Source of the DNA: Clavelina lepadiformis
Lineage: Eukaryota > Chordata > Ascidiacea > Aplousobranchia > Clavelinidae
Length of the DNA stretch: 64,000 bases
Direction: 5' to 3'
Assembly (NCBI RefSeq): GCF_947623445.1
Contig: NC_135241.1
Span: 15,998,501-16,062,500, forward strand
Part shown: positions 24,701-38,800 of the stretch, piece after piece
Position numbering within the stretch: the stretch's first letter is position 1
Layout of the letters: each line of letters opens with the position of its first letter
Made by a program: the position numbers and the translations under genes
Notes under the pieces: generated by a model
Seen by the model: the letters and a program-made list of their open reading frames with translations, nothing else
What the model was told of the DNA's origin: nothing
Databases searched by the model: none

Positions 24701-26814
24701 TGTACAAAAATATTGCTTTGGTGCAAGAATCTTATTTGTTTTCTCTGGTTTACTTTAGGCTAAAACATAACTGTAAGCTAGACTTTTTGCTTGTGTCCTA
24801 CCTATAGGCCTATAGACTTCAAGGCCTATACGAAGAGTTTAAAAACGCATTAGGCAGCACTCTGACATTAGCCTAGGTATAAGCGTTTTGGGCATCGGAT
24901 ACTTAAGTTAAAGAAAAAGTACCGAAATAATAAAAAGATGTAGGCTTACCATAGTTTTTTTTCACAAGACTTTAATATTTACAGTTATGCCTATATCTAT
25001 AATATACACAATAGCCTAGCTTAGCTAGACTGCAGAAATGATATAGACCATGGCTGTTTTCAGCACGAAATTGTACCAAACAAAAAGGACAAGTTCGGTG
25101 CAAAAAGATGCTTGGATGCAATTAGGCCTAGCCTATACAGAAATGTACACATGCTCAGTTCAACAGTTTTGACTAATCCAATCTTCAAATCAACAGACCC
25201 TTTCCGAGTCATCGCCAGCATTTTTTTCGATGGCAACATTTTTACAATCGTCTTTACTTAATAATTGAAATTGTTGACCCTCTTTGATTCTTTTTTAAAT
25301 TACAAGCGTTCTGCGCATTGGATTGTAAAGATTTCGCCCAGGTGAGGTGCAGTTGCAGGTCAGGCCTAGCCTAGTTCTTATTTTACAGTACTTTAAATGC
25401 TACACAACTGAGCTTGTCCAATATCATGTCTAGATACGTGGTCAGTGAAAAATATGAAGTAAAATGCATTAGAGTTTGTGTGGTAAGGTGCGGCACGTTA
25501 CTCAGGCTGATTTTGTTGCCATGTCAAGCAAGGTTTAAAATAATCAACTAATAGAGGTAAATACAAAACGAAATAGGCCTAATGCAATCAAACACACCGC
25601 AGCTACCACGAAAACTCTTACGCATTTTACAGTACATCACCTGCTACGCTGACCATGTAACATGATTTCGTATCAAACTAGGTCAGTGCGTCACTATAGG
25701 CCAGCCATAAAAAAAAAATCAAAGTGGGTCCATGTTTTCAATTAAGCATATAGGTTAGGCGAGCGAAAAAATCTTACCACCGAGACAGTAACAAGAAAAG
25801 GATCTATTGAAACCAGAGTGGTCCAAGTCATTAACTGCAAAATTAACAATGATAAGTGCACCAGTTGACAAATGAAGCTGATAAAAACGGTTATGATTGT
25901 ACCTAGGTTATCTGCTTATGCCAAACTTTGCAGTCTGCTCCACTTATCTGTCAAAATGAAATCACATACTTAGGGTCATTCCATATGAACTCAACCAGAG
26001 GTTAATTGTATCAAGTGCATGCAGAACTTCTCTATTTTTTGGTGTTGTCACAGCGATTGCGTCAGCAGAGCCCTCTTCGTTGATGTCGTCTTTTTCAACT
26101 TGTTTGTTTCGTAAAACTTCTTGACATATTATGGCATCATCTCAACGCAACGCTTTAACACATTCTTTACGCAACGCTTAAATGAAACTAAAACAGTGTG
26201 AATGTTAATGTCTGCGTATTGACAGCCACGTGTTAAAGCTTAAGTTTGGCACTGACTGTTTCATTATTTTGTAACAAAGCTCAGTACAAGTTGCAAAGTT
26301 TACACTTCGCGTGTGCGCTCCCAGTGCATGTTGTTTTCAATTTTATCTTTTAAAAACTTTTGAATAATCGAATAAATCACCTTCATTTTTATTTGGTTAA
26401 GCGGATTATGCAATAAACCGCTATGCGATAAACCGAAGTATTATCTTTACAAATGGTAGACTATTGTTTGAGATTTGCACTCTTTATGCGATAAAACAGA
26501 TTATGCGATTATCCAGAATGCAATTAACCGGATTCGACTGCATATATATGAAACTAAATATCATTAGGTCTTTTTGTTTAAAATGAAAGTAATTTTATTT
26601 TTGTTGACTGGTGAAAAAATTTTCCAAACTGAAGTTTACTTTACTTTTGCACAGTGCTTCCATTTCAAACTTTACAATTTTTTCTTGTCTCACTTATTGA
26701 TAACTTGCCACTAACTACCTTGCTATCAGATAAAAACTTTGTTTTAATGCAGACGCCATGCTCATATTAGAAGTCTGTTAACCAGAGCAAACTAAAATTT
26801 GCCATTAGCTCAGA
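21742..26814. other. Divergent intergenic region between TBC1D22 and citron
   Basis: About 5 kb separating two genes transcribed away from each other, so it should contain both promoters. I found no exon with recognisable protein, and in particular no kinase-like exon that would extend citron upstream. Open frames at 23,285-23,615 (both strands) and 24,403-24,726 have no credible splice partners. GCCTA-rich stretches occur near 24,805-24,890 and 25,120. A pogo-like terminal fragment lies at its right end. Confidence 0.6.
26395..26542. repeat. Fragment of a pogo/Tigger-like element
   Basis: Repeated ATGCGATAAACC/GATTATGC words lead to a terminus reading AATTAACCGGATTCGACTG followed by CATATA. 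In reverse it would start CAGTCGAATCCGGTTAATTG, a Tigger-like terminal repeat. No left partner was found, so this is probably a solo end. It sits about 270 bp upstream of the citron start codon. Confidence 0.4.
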
Positions 26815-29800
26815 ATGGAAAAGTCATTTTCACAAAACCTTCGTCGGCTGGAAAGCCAATTGAAAGAGGTACTAAATATAGCAAACATTATATTTCTGTT
26901 TTATAACTCAGTATGTTATCACTGCTCAATCACTTGGTCACATTCCCAATTGTTTTAGGTACGGTCAGAACGAGATGCCTTTGAACGTGATATAAACATT
27001 TATGCCAGAAAAAATAAGGCTTTAGAACAACAGGTCTGTATCTGCACTTGCCTTTCCACTATTTGAGACCAGGTTGGGCACAAGTCAGTCCTTAATTTTT
27101 TGTTTACTTTTAGGTGGAGGCTTTGCGCTCAACACATACAGACACCGACTCTAAAGCGGTTAAACTTCTACAAGAAGTGACAGCCAAGCACAAGCAAATA
27201 ATTGTATAACACTCTGCGATTTTCTGTATGGGAATTTTTTTTCAAAAGGCTAACAAATTTTCATCGTTTAAAGGAACTTCGTGAGGAAGAATATGCTGCT
27301 GATATTAAAGCAAAAGATAAGGAGTTAAAATCATCCCAGGAATCTCTGAAAGCACTGAAGCATGAAAGTAAAATGGTATGAGAACATCTTTTGCTAATTT
27401 AATATCAACATTGTCTTATAATGTAAATAAGTTTGTAGTGGAGTTATGCTCTATTTAACCTTTATTCACCCAATGTCCCTTTAAAAACATGGTAAAACAT
27501 TTTGGTTTGTTTAACTCGTCGGCTTTTCTGATAGGAATTAAATTTTTGAAGTATTTTTTAAAATTAAATATTTAAATATAATTTTTAACTTCCAATTACT
27601 GAAAAACACACTCCAGCTTCGGCGTTTTTGGTAGGCTTACTGTTTACTACCAATAAAAAACTAAATTTAGTAAAATCAATATGTGTTGCGTTTTTGATGT
27701 ACCCCCTTAAAAAGTTTCACCTTTTATTATTTTTGTATACCAGCTTAAAGAAAACCAGACAGAGAGTAAATCAACAATATCAAAGTTAAACAAACAGTTC
27801 CTGTTACTGCAAGAACAACTTTCTAAACTGCAGAAAGAAAACAAAGACCAAGATTTCATCCTAGAAAATGTGAGAGGCTCCTTAATTTTAATACTTTATA
27901 TAAAGTGATTCGTGGGTTGTTTTATTTTGTCCTTTTTATTCAGACAAAATCCAAACTTCAGCAGGATAGTGAGAAAGCAATCTCCAGGCAGTGTGTGAGG
28001 ATAAGAGTGCTGGAGGATCAGGTGAACACCTTGAAAGCAGATTGTGACAAAAAGTCTCGAGAACTCTTGAAGGTATATGGTTATTTGTACAAATAGAACA
28101 ATGTATTTATAACATGTATTAGTAGCAAACTGAAATATTCCTTTTATGTGTTCCACATGTGTGCACTTTTTAAATTCCTACAAATCGTCAGACAATTGTA
28201 GCACTGGTGTATATGTCTTTGTCTTTATCAATGATGTTTAGAGCAACACTGTTAATGGCATTAGTAACACAATGAACAAGCACAATGCCCTATTTACCTT
28301 CAACTTTGCATTTGTGCGTTACAACTTCCCAAGTATACATTTTTTCCAAAAAAGTACACAGTTTTTAATGCTTTTAACTTCCTATCTTAGGTAAATGGAA
28401 AACTAACTGGAAATAATTTACAATATGAGTCAACAGCTTCCCAACACAAAGAAGTAGTTAAAAGTCTGCAAAATCAAATCAAAATTCTAGAACAGAACAT
28501 TAAAGAAAAAATAGTCTTCTTAGCCAAAGTAAGTTTTGCTGTTTTATCCTACCGCGATAGACCTTGTAGCATTATGAATTGTAAGGGAAAGGTGATGTAA
28601 TTTCTGACAAAAAGTTTTCACATATAACTTTCCCTTACAGGCAAAGGAGACAGTATCGTCACTTGAATCAAAAAACAATTCTTTAACGAAGAAATATGAT
28701 TCAGACAAGCAGCGGCTGGAAGACAAATTGCAGTCAGTTCGAACAGAGCTACATGAGAAAGATGGACAACTTTGTTCAGTAGGTTTATAAAGCAATGCTG
28801 GTGTTTCAATATACTTGATTCAGGACCTGTTACAGCATGGACATATTTTTTTAGGTTAGCAACAGACTTGCAACATTTCAAAAGAAAGATCAATCTGTGT
28901 ATTCCAATTACACTTCAAAAATAGAAAGATTAGAAGAGGATCTTGCAGGTATTCGAAAAGAAGAAAATGCAAAGACTCAGAAATTAAACAAGGTAATAGT
29001 TTTAAATCTTTTAATTTGCTTTCCAATTTTTTTCACAACTTCTAAACTTTTACTAATCTTGGGTCAAATGTTTCAGGCAAACATTAGAATCCAACTCTTA
29101 GAGTCAGAAAGCTGTACTTCTGCATCACGAAATCAAATAAAAATGGAGTTGCTTGAATCAAAATTGGAAAAACTGAAATCCCAATATGAAGAAAAAGACA
29201 ATGAAGTGGAAGTGGTAGGACAATAATAAAACCAGTTAAATTTTGCAGTATTGCAGTTTATTGCACAGTACTTGAGACCATGAGTACTTTCCACATTTTT
29301 TGGTATGATATTGCTAAGTATACAAGCAATACAAATTAAATTTGCATGTATGTACCGGTATATGTTTAATGCTACCCAAACTACAGTATGATCTGCAAAG
29401 TGCTACTGATATAAGAGGTCGTACTGGTATGTGGCTCATTTTCACAATTGAATTTGTGTCTTGTGCAGTGATACCTGATCTTAAAAGAGACATCTGTTTT
29501 TAGCAAATTAGGTTTTTGTTCATGTTTGATACAATATTAGGCCTATATGCAGGGTTGGTTGCCATACCGTCGTTATTTCTAAGATTTATCTTTATTTTAA
29601 AGGTCCGTGTCTTAGAAAATATGAAACTGAAAGGAACAAATTTCTTCCCATGCTTAGTAACCCATAAACCTTGCTGTTCGATGCCAACATGAAAATTTAG
29701 AAATGAGTATGCCAAATCAATAAAAAAAACCTGCTAATTCTAATCCAAAGTATGTTTTAGATGCAGTCATTGATCAATTCCTAAATTCCTTTACTTGAAT

Positions 29801-32800
29801 CCATCATTTTGAATGCAATGGTATCTTTAAAACAGTGCCTTTTCTGTCTCTAGTGTGTTCTTAAATGCATGCACTTTTTTCTAATATGATTGTCCAAATA
29901 CTTCAATAAACTGACATTTTGCGACAAAACAAAGCAATCGAGATTAGCGATGTCTGACTGTAATGTGTCAACAGGAGGAGATTTAGCAAGACTTCTGGGC
30001 GTAAATCAATCATAGAATTTGTTTATTTCTTTGTCTGTAACTACTGGTACTGTATGCTGAGCTATTGTAAAAATTGGATAATGTTTCAACAGCAAGGAAG
30101 CATTTTTAACCCTTCTAATGATCTGATTTTAGTTGCGCAACTATGACTAATTTTTTGTTTTCTTGCCAACGCGACCTACTGTCAGGGTTGTAAACAAGTA
30201 ATTTTTTTCTGTCTTGAGTCGAGTTGCATCAATTTGATCTTTGATTCTGATTCAAGTCGATTTAAATTGAAACTTAAGTCAAGTCAAAGCTGTTAATTTC
30301 AAAAACAATGCTAATACATAACTCATGAATGGCTAGTTGGAGCTGAACTTGTTTTAGTCTGGAGTAACTGCACCAGTATCTTCTGCAAAAACTGCAACAC
30401 ACATATTCTAATTTTTTGTTTCTTCCAGTTGACAAGAAAACTAACAAGCTACGAGAGCAATACTGCTTCAAGGAACATCAAGCTTGAAGTTAATAACCGA
30501 GCATTAGAAGAACAAGTTAAAAGACTTGAGAAGGAGCTGAATAGCAAACATGAAGAGCTTTGTAAGGTTGGATTTTAGTATTATTGAAAGCATTCATTAT
30601 TGTTTTCCCAATCAGATCAAAACCTTTGTGTCACCCATGATTATGGGATGAAGATAGCGATAGTGACTAATAAACAACTGCTGTATGCATATAAGATTAT
30701 ACTAAATTGATAGATAAATTTTGTCACTCACATGCATGCATAACATACAAAATATAATTGGTACTTTAAAGAGGGGATGGCTTATGAAACCAGACCATTA
30801 CACTTTTTGTCAGAACAATGCTTATAACCAGAATGAAATAAATGTTAAAGTGTTAGATAAATTAATTTAAAAAAATAAGCAGTGTTTTTATTTTTTTCAA
30901 TACAGTGCTTCCTCAATTATTTATTATCCATACCTTGTTTAAGTGGCTTTTTGATGTAACAATACATTTAAAACAATCGAACTATGAAGTCTTCCACTTC
31001 TATAGCTATATACAGTGTGTCGGATATAGCCCATTCTCATCAATGTTACTGTATTTGCAGTTCATTGTTAAGCACTAAATCCTATACTGTATCTTAAAAG
31101 TTTGAGATGGCTTCACATTCGAAAGGCAACATGAAACGTAAAAGAATTGTTTTATCTCTTAAATACAAGAAGTCACCAGGTTTTGGCTTATCTGCTCAAA
31201 TTTCGAAAAACATTGTCCCAACTAATTTGGACAAATGAGGAGGCACTGTATCAGTAAGGAAAATGAATTGCATGATTTGAATTGAAAACTTAACTGGAAC
31301 TATGCACTTACTTGAGACTTATATAACTTTGCAGGTAAACACTGAATTGAGCAGTCACCAAATTGATGTAAAATCATTATCATCTCAGTCCAAAGCCAAA
31401 ATGAGATCTTTGGAAGAAAAGATAAAGAAGTTAGAAGCAGAAAATCAGAAAAAAGAAGACCAGCTTTGTAAGGTATTGCTTATGAAATACCACAGTCATT
31501 CTAATACCTCATATCACTCTACTTCGACCATATTTATTGGTTATAAAATAAAGCAACTGTGGACAACATATTTTATCCACTTCAAAAACTTCCAAGTTTT
31601 GTTTAGGTTTCGTCTAAACTTGCTCATGTTGAGTTAGAGGGAGACTCTGCTGCATCAAGCTACAGGGTTTGTGTCCGAACACTTGAAGACAGAGTCACCA
31701 GATTGCAGTCAGAAAACAAACATAGAGAGCAACAAATTATACAAGTAAGTTTTATCTATTTTTTCAAAATATAAATAGGATTTGCCTTACTTTGTACGAT
31801 GCATGAATTGATGAGTATTTTTGGGTGTTTGTTTTTTCATGTTGGCTGTATTAACAGTTGGAAAGTGAAGTTGTTAAAGTGAGAAGTGAAGCGCAAACTT
31901 TAAAAGACGGTCAGAGAAGGTCAGATTTAGAAAAGAAACGTTTAGAAGATGAATTAAATCAGGTATTTTGTGTTTTATTTTAAAAATAGGAGTTTAAATT
32001 TTTTTTATTTTCTCTGTTCTATTGATTTTAATGCTGTACCTTAATTAGCAATAATTTAGTCTATGTTTTTGTAGCTGAGGTCAGTTGAAAATGAATTGGC
32101 GAGTCAAAGCTCAGCAACATCAAGCCAATTGCAAAGCTACCAAAGGGAGCAGAAAAAAATGAATGCTGCTAATAGTCACTTGAAATCTGAGCTTACTGAG
32201 GCGACTCGGAAACTGTCCAGTCTGGAGTGTGATTTGGCTGAAGTAAAATGTTCAATTATGCAAAAAGATAGGCAACTGGAAAAGGTACTTTGAAAAGAAA
32301 AGACTTCTGTCTTAAGTTATTATTATGTATATTTGTGAATGCTGTTATTTTATAAAAGCAACATTTGTATCGGGCTTTTTAAAGTATTTTTAGAAAGAAT
32401 CTATGTATGTTTCTTAATTACCACCTCTTGCCATAAGGTGTACCAAGACTACTCCACCAGTGGGACACAGGCCTTATTGTTGCTTGTGGATCTTTTTCAT
32501 GTGGCTTACCATTTATTTCCAATTTCTTATAAAAATTTAAGCAAACCATAGAAGCGACGTATGAATTGATATGAAACATGAAAATGAAGAACTCTAATAA
32601 ATATCTTATAGAGCTATGGATATAACATACAGTACACATTTTTGTAGTCCATAGGTGTATGTTTTATTGAGGTTCGACTGTAGATTGCTGGCTTTTTCAT
32701 TTTTTTTGGCATTTTACAAGCTTTTCCACTTTCTATCCCCAATCTTTTACGAAACTTGCTATGTATGTGTGAATTAGCTTTCATTTTACCAATATGAAAT

Positions 32801-35800
32801 TTGGAAACATTTTGGGGAATATGCAAGGACAACAAATCAATGAGTGATTCTTTTCATAGTATTTGCTCTTTCCAATCAGCAGGAGTACACAGTACCATTG
32901 AACAACATGTATTCCTTTGATACAGCGCCATCACAAAATTCTGAAATTAGCAGCTTCTATTTACTTAGTCTCACTCTGAGTGCATCGTAATGGGTTAGGT
33001 TGGGAAATTTTTTTTCAAAATAAAAAAATGGGTGTGGGACCAAAAAGTTGAAAAACACTGCTCAAATAAAATTTTAAAACCATATCATTGTTACAAAACA
33101 AAACCTATGTAATAATTTTTTTAACATAAGATTTGTTTTTTTGAATGAACTTACATGTGTGCCTGGTAAGATAAATGTAAAAGATGTAAAGCTGAAAACA
33201 AAAATAATGTAAAAAAATAGCGATACAAAAATTAGCAACCCGTTGCAATATTTGATGAACAAAGGGTTGGACAAACTGGATGTATATATTACTGTGTTTG
33301 TATTTTTCTTCATATACAATGTTTGTGCTTATTTAAGGTTAGGGAATCAGAAAAAACTTTGAAGGAGGAATATAAAGTTAGAAGTTCTCAGGAACAGATT
33401 TACTCCCAGAAAATAGAATCTTTGTTGATGAACAACAAACAATTGAAAAAAGATTTGCAGGTTTTGTTTTAGTTTCCTACTGTTAAATATTGTACTTGTA
33501 TAAACAACAAATTCTTGAAATGTATGGTTGTTTCCCATTCTTTCATTTTATTTTTTCATCAGCAAGCAAATGAAGCAAAAGCAAATCTTGTGCAATCGGT
33601 TGAAGAACTATCAACTAAACTCAACCGCCAAGAAAAGCATCGGAAAGTGTTACAGGATGGATCAACATCAATTAACAAAAAGATGCAGCAACTTCTAGAA
33701 GAACATGTAAACAATCTATAATTAGAATTTTGCATGATCCAGGCTGTGTGACTGACATTATTGTATTTTGAAAATTGTTTTAATACTTGCATGAATATGA
33801 AGATCTAAACACACAGCTTTTTGCTCATTCTGTAAGTGAAGTAGCTTAAGTAACATCAATGCGCTTTTGTAGCTTATTAATTTTTTGAGTGTTTGAAAGT
33901 TATTCACTAATGAAAATACATTTATGTTCAGGAAAGTGAAGTAAGCAAGTTAAAGCTTGTCGTTAGTAACCACCAATCGAAGCTGAAAACTCTTGAAATG
34001 GAACTTGCAACAGCAAAGGTGAGTGGTACAGAATGGCTTGCGTATGTTGTAAATACAAACAAATCTTAATATTGGATAAAGGTATTGTGTTAACATAAAT
34101 AACGGTATCTTTCTTACAAATTCCATGCAGAAATTTGAGAAGAAATGTGAATCACTCGAGGAAGACCACGTGATTCTTGATTCCTTAAAAGAACAGGTTG
34201 AGCAATATAAGGGGAAGAGTCAGCAACTTCAGGTTGATATAATGGTTCTACCATAAAATGACGATATGTCAAATGATGTAATAGTTGCACAAAAATACCT
34301 ATCACTACCATAGTTACTAGAATAACCTGATTTTGATCAATCAGTTTTTGACATACTTAACTTTTATTTTCACTCATTCTTGTATTGCTGTAGATAGATT
34401 TCTTGTGACATCAATTGCATTACTTATACAGGCGATTAACATGGAGTTGGTAGAACAGCAGGAAACTCTAATAAAAGAACATCGGAATATGAGCAGAAAA
34501 CTGGAGACAGTTGACTCGAATCATTTCATTCAATCAAAGAAGATGATGGATCTTGAAAAAGTATATACACAAAATATTGGCACAACTACCGTTTGTATTC
34601 ATTTGTTAGCTTTTGTGCCAAATTGAGTTGAAAGTTGACAATGATTTGTAACTGTTGCAGACTAGTGAGGCTTTGAAAGAATCTTGCTTGATGCTGGAGA
34701 AGCAAATTGAAGATTTGGAACAGTTTAATAATCAGCTCATAGAAACACAAGATCAGATAACTATGGAGAAGTAAAATTAAACTTTGTATGAAATTAGTTT
34801 TTTGTTTATTACATTTTGTTGCTCATCTTTCCGGTTTCACCACTACACGTAATTGGTTGTTTTTCATGCTCTGCCGTCAGTTTGTGTTAATTAGTAGAAA
34901 TATCATGTTTTGGTTTAAACCTTCCAGTTACGCTGTAATGATTCTAACCTGATTCTGCAGAGATGATGCTTTAAGAAAATGCTCTAAGTTCGAAATGGAG
35001 TTGGCAACATCCAAGCGTCAGCTGAAGGCAGAACTCACCAATTTAGATCAATGCAGCTCTGACCAGATCACTGAATTGAAGATAGAATTACGCAATGAAA
35101 TGAATCAAGCTCACGAACTTGCAGAGGAGGTGATTTACTTGTTACTTTTTTCACTTACCCTGTAGAATTTAATAAGAATGTGTTGATTTCAGCATCGAGA
35201 TTTGGAACGTCGCTACAAACTGCTTGAGCTTAATGCTGCTGCACTTCAGCGTAAACTGAATGCGGAGAAAGATGCTCATGATCGTTGTAGCAATGATCTG
35301 ACTCGTGTGAGGGCAGATATGGAGGTCTTACATCAAGGCATGAAAAGGGCTGAACAGAATCTTCATGCAGAAGTTGATCGATGTGATGTTTTGGAGCGAG
35401 AAAAAACTCAAATGCTTAATCACATGGATACTGGAAATGTAGATAGTTCACAATTCAAATCGCTGATTAAACTTAGACTAATATTGAGGTTGGCTTTTTA
35501 AAGCCTGACCAGCCGATATGTGTATTGCAAGTACTTAATTCATAATTTGTATAACTTTATGTATTTATAATTGTATATATTAAAGCTTGAACATGCACAT
35601 GAACTCATTCGTCTTAACTGTCAAGGATCCCAACAAACTAAATTAATCGACTTCCTACAGTCAAGGATTGAGGAGTTGGAACCAGCAGATAAAAAGAAAA
35701 AGAAGGTGATTCAACAATGTAGCAGCATGTAATAGAAATTATGCCTTGAGCTGGCAATTTTTATTTCATCCTATCGACTTTAATATAGAAAAAGACTACA

Positions 35801-38800
35801 CTCTACCAAGCTCCGTTGCAGTATCGTGAGCTGTGCGATTTACTGGAAGAAGAAAAGGCATCGAATGTGAGACTGCAAGAACAAGTTAATATGCTAAGAT
35901 CTGAGCTGCAAGCAACTAATTCCAAAGGTTTGCCAACCTTAAACCAGTGATAAATTATTTCATTAAGGTGGTAAACACAAGCTCCTTTTTATATGCTGTT
36001 GAAGCTTGTTAACTGAAAACTTTTGTATAACTCAAAGTAAATTACTTAGCGAATCCTGGTAAAATACTTTTATAGTAATATCCGTTATACTTATACCAAC
36101 CTGAGATAACTTCTGATAACTCACAAGTATTTTACAGTAATGGGTCCCTTTTGCTTATTGAGGGTTTATTGACTAAGTGACAGCAAACGTTAAATCAGTG
36201 TCAAAAGAATGAATAAATTAAACGCCTAGGGCTCTATTGTAAAGTTATTCGCGTTTCGCAGTGCTGCTACTGTCATATACATGTCAAAATTTTTTTTCAT
36301 TCGTCGTTAGTAGTCTATAAATTATAATTAATTAGCAAGCCACCTTTGCCTCACTCTAAAGATGGACAATAGATATGTCAGAAACATCTCACTTTTTAAT
36401 TTTTGTTTGGAAATAAAATAAAATTATAAATATTTCTGCTATTTTCGTACTAATTACAACAGTTTGGTATTAGTTTAAAACAGTTTTGACCTTGCCCAAA
36501 TTATACAATATAAAAATTTTAGTGAAGAGAATGAAACATGGTATCGATACACAAGGTCCTCTAAGCCCAGGTTCAATAGCTGCAATATCTGCCATTGTAA
36601 AATCACCTGCAGCCAACGATGATGGCTCATCATCAAAGTTCAAGCAAAGGTCCAAGCCACGAATGCATCACAATATACCACACAGGTATACCATCAGTAT
36701 AGTGACCGTTTTACAATGTTGATAGTTTTCAGCTTGCAACTGTACCGGTATTAAGGAAATTTGTTTATTTTTTAAGTTTAAAGTTGTGCCCATTTCTAAC
36801 CATTCTTTTTGCCAAAAATATTTTTCTATAATGCTAAAAGTAGTAAGATATCAGTCACACCATTTTTTAAAGGTTTTGCTTAGTGCTTATATTTTATTAG
36901 GCTTTCTGGATGGTTATGCAATCAGTCAACAAGATGTTCTGTTTGTCTTGCAATTCTTCATTTTGGTCATAAAGCTCTCAAATGCTCTGAATGTTCAGTG
37001 ATGTGCCATGTCAAGTGTCGGGATAATGTAACCAACACATGTGGTCTTCCTGGTATCTACTTCTACCCTCTATCTTTACACAACCATGCTGTTTCCTGCA
37101 CACTGTGCTTTTGTCCTAATTTTTGCTGAAGATGAATTTGTATTTTGTTTAGTAAATCCACGTTTACCACAACTAAATTTAATAAAAAAATTGTTACGTA
37201 TTTATTTTCTGCCTTCCAGGAGGTTTATTCCAGCAATTTAAAGATGGTGCCAAGTCCTCCACATTATCTCCAATGTCATGTGTGTTTAAAGGGAGTAATT
37301 CCGACCAAATTCATGGTAGATTAAAAGGTAAATGGTTTATTCTGTAAATATGGAATACTATGATTCTGTAATTAAGAAACAAACATGATACAATTCATAG
37401 TTCTCTGTGGTAATGATTCTTGGACTCCACGCTATGTACGTTTGTGTTCCACACAACTTCGAATATCTCCACCTAATGCTAAATCTCCATCAAAAATGAG
37501 TGATAAAGATGATATTGTTGACCTCAAACAAGCACCCTACATCCACACAGATATTAGTCAGCTTGAACTGCCAAACACAGCAAAACAAGGTAATAGTACC
37601 ATGATTTGTGTAAAGTTTCTTAATTTCTCCCACTTTTTTGCCAAATCTACTTCAAAATTTTTTACACTGGTCACTGTTTACATTACAACAGATCTGTCGT
37701 ATGCATTTAAAATACAAACTGGTTCGAGCAATTCCTGTTGGCCAGCACGTTCTTTGTATTTCCTTGCTGCGGGATTTGCTGAAAAACATCAGTGGGTTGT
37801 CAAACTTGAAGCTGTTGTGAGCCTGCACAATCAATCAAGAACCATTTCTGCCAATGCAGTAATTATGTGCTGCCCTGTTTAAACCACTTAAACAGTGTTT
37901 TTACAATTTTTAAGCAATAGAACAGTATAATGTGTAATACAGTACAGTACGTAACACAAACTTTCATGGTTTTGTATAGAAAATTTTGGGAAATGAAATT
38001 CTTACTTTGCTAAGTGATGAGAAACTGGAGTTCAACTGTTCATTGCCAGTATCAGAAAAGGTAGGTAGAATTATCCATTCTGCAACTGAATATTAGAATG
38101 AAACTGGGTTAATGGTACAACTGGAACCTTCATTTCGCTGGGCATAGTTATGAATTTCCATGTAAATTAATAATTCTATAATAATATACTATATAGTATA
38201 CTATAATAAATTAATAATAGCAATAATACTGTCGTGGGGCAGAGACTTTATTTGTTCCATGTTTGAATATCTTTGCCAAACATGTGCTATTGTACTTGAA
38301 ATCCAACGATATTGGAACAGGTTGTTTAACTCATTTCCAGAATATTCTGTTTGGTTGTGATGAAGGCTTGTTCATGCTTGCCCCAAGCACCACTGCTGTG
38401 TCTTCATATGCAAGCATGAAGAAAATTACGGGAGTGTCAAAAGTTTTCCAGATGAGCTTACTAACCACATCGCAAGTGATCGCCATTGAAGGATTGAAGC
38501 ACAAGCTAGTAGTATTTGACATACCCCAGGTTTCCCTAAAATCTTAACTATTGGTTTTTAAACACCAATACACCACTTAGTGGTTTTTGATCACACCTCA
38601 TTTCATTTTGAGTTTTTTCTACTTTTGTGCTTTGTTGTGATGTTACAGAACAACAACGTTGTTCCGCGACATGTTGAAAATATGGAAGGTTGTCATCTCT
38701 TCACAGTTGGACATGCCGAAGGTGTCAACTATCTTTGTGTTGCTTCTGCTTCCAGTATTAGCATACTCAGTTACAATGACAAATTAAAAAAGTTTTGCAA

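Noticed and set aside
24403..24726. 107-codon minus-strand frame
   Set aside because: Low-complexity composition, no flanking exon signals, no family resemblance.
22000..26800. Upstream kinase exons for citron
   Set aside because: I looked for kinase motifs (GxGxxG, HRD, DFG) near splice sites on the plus strand and saw none.
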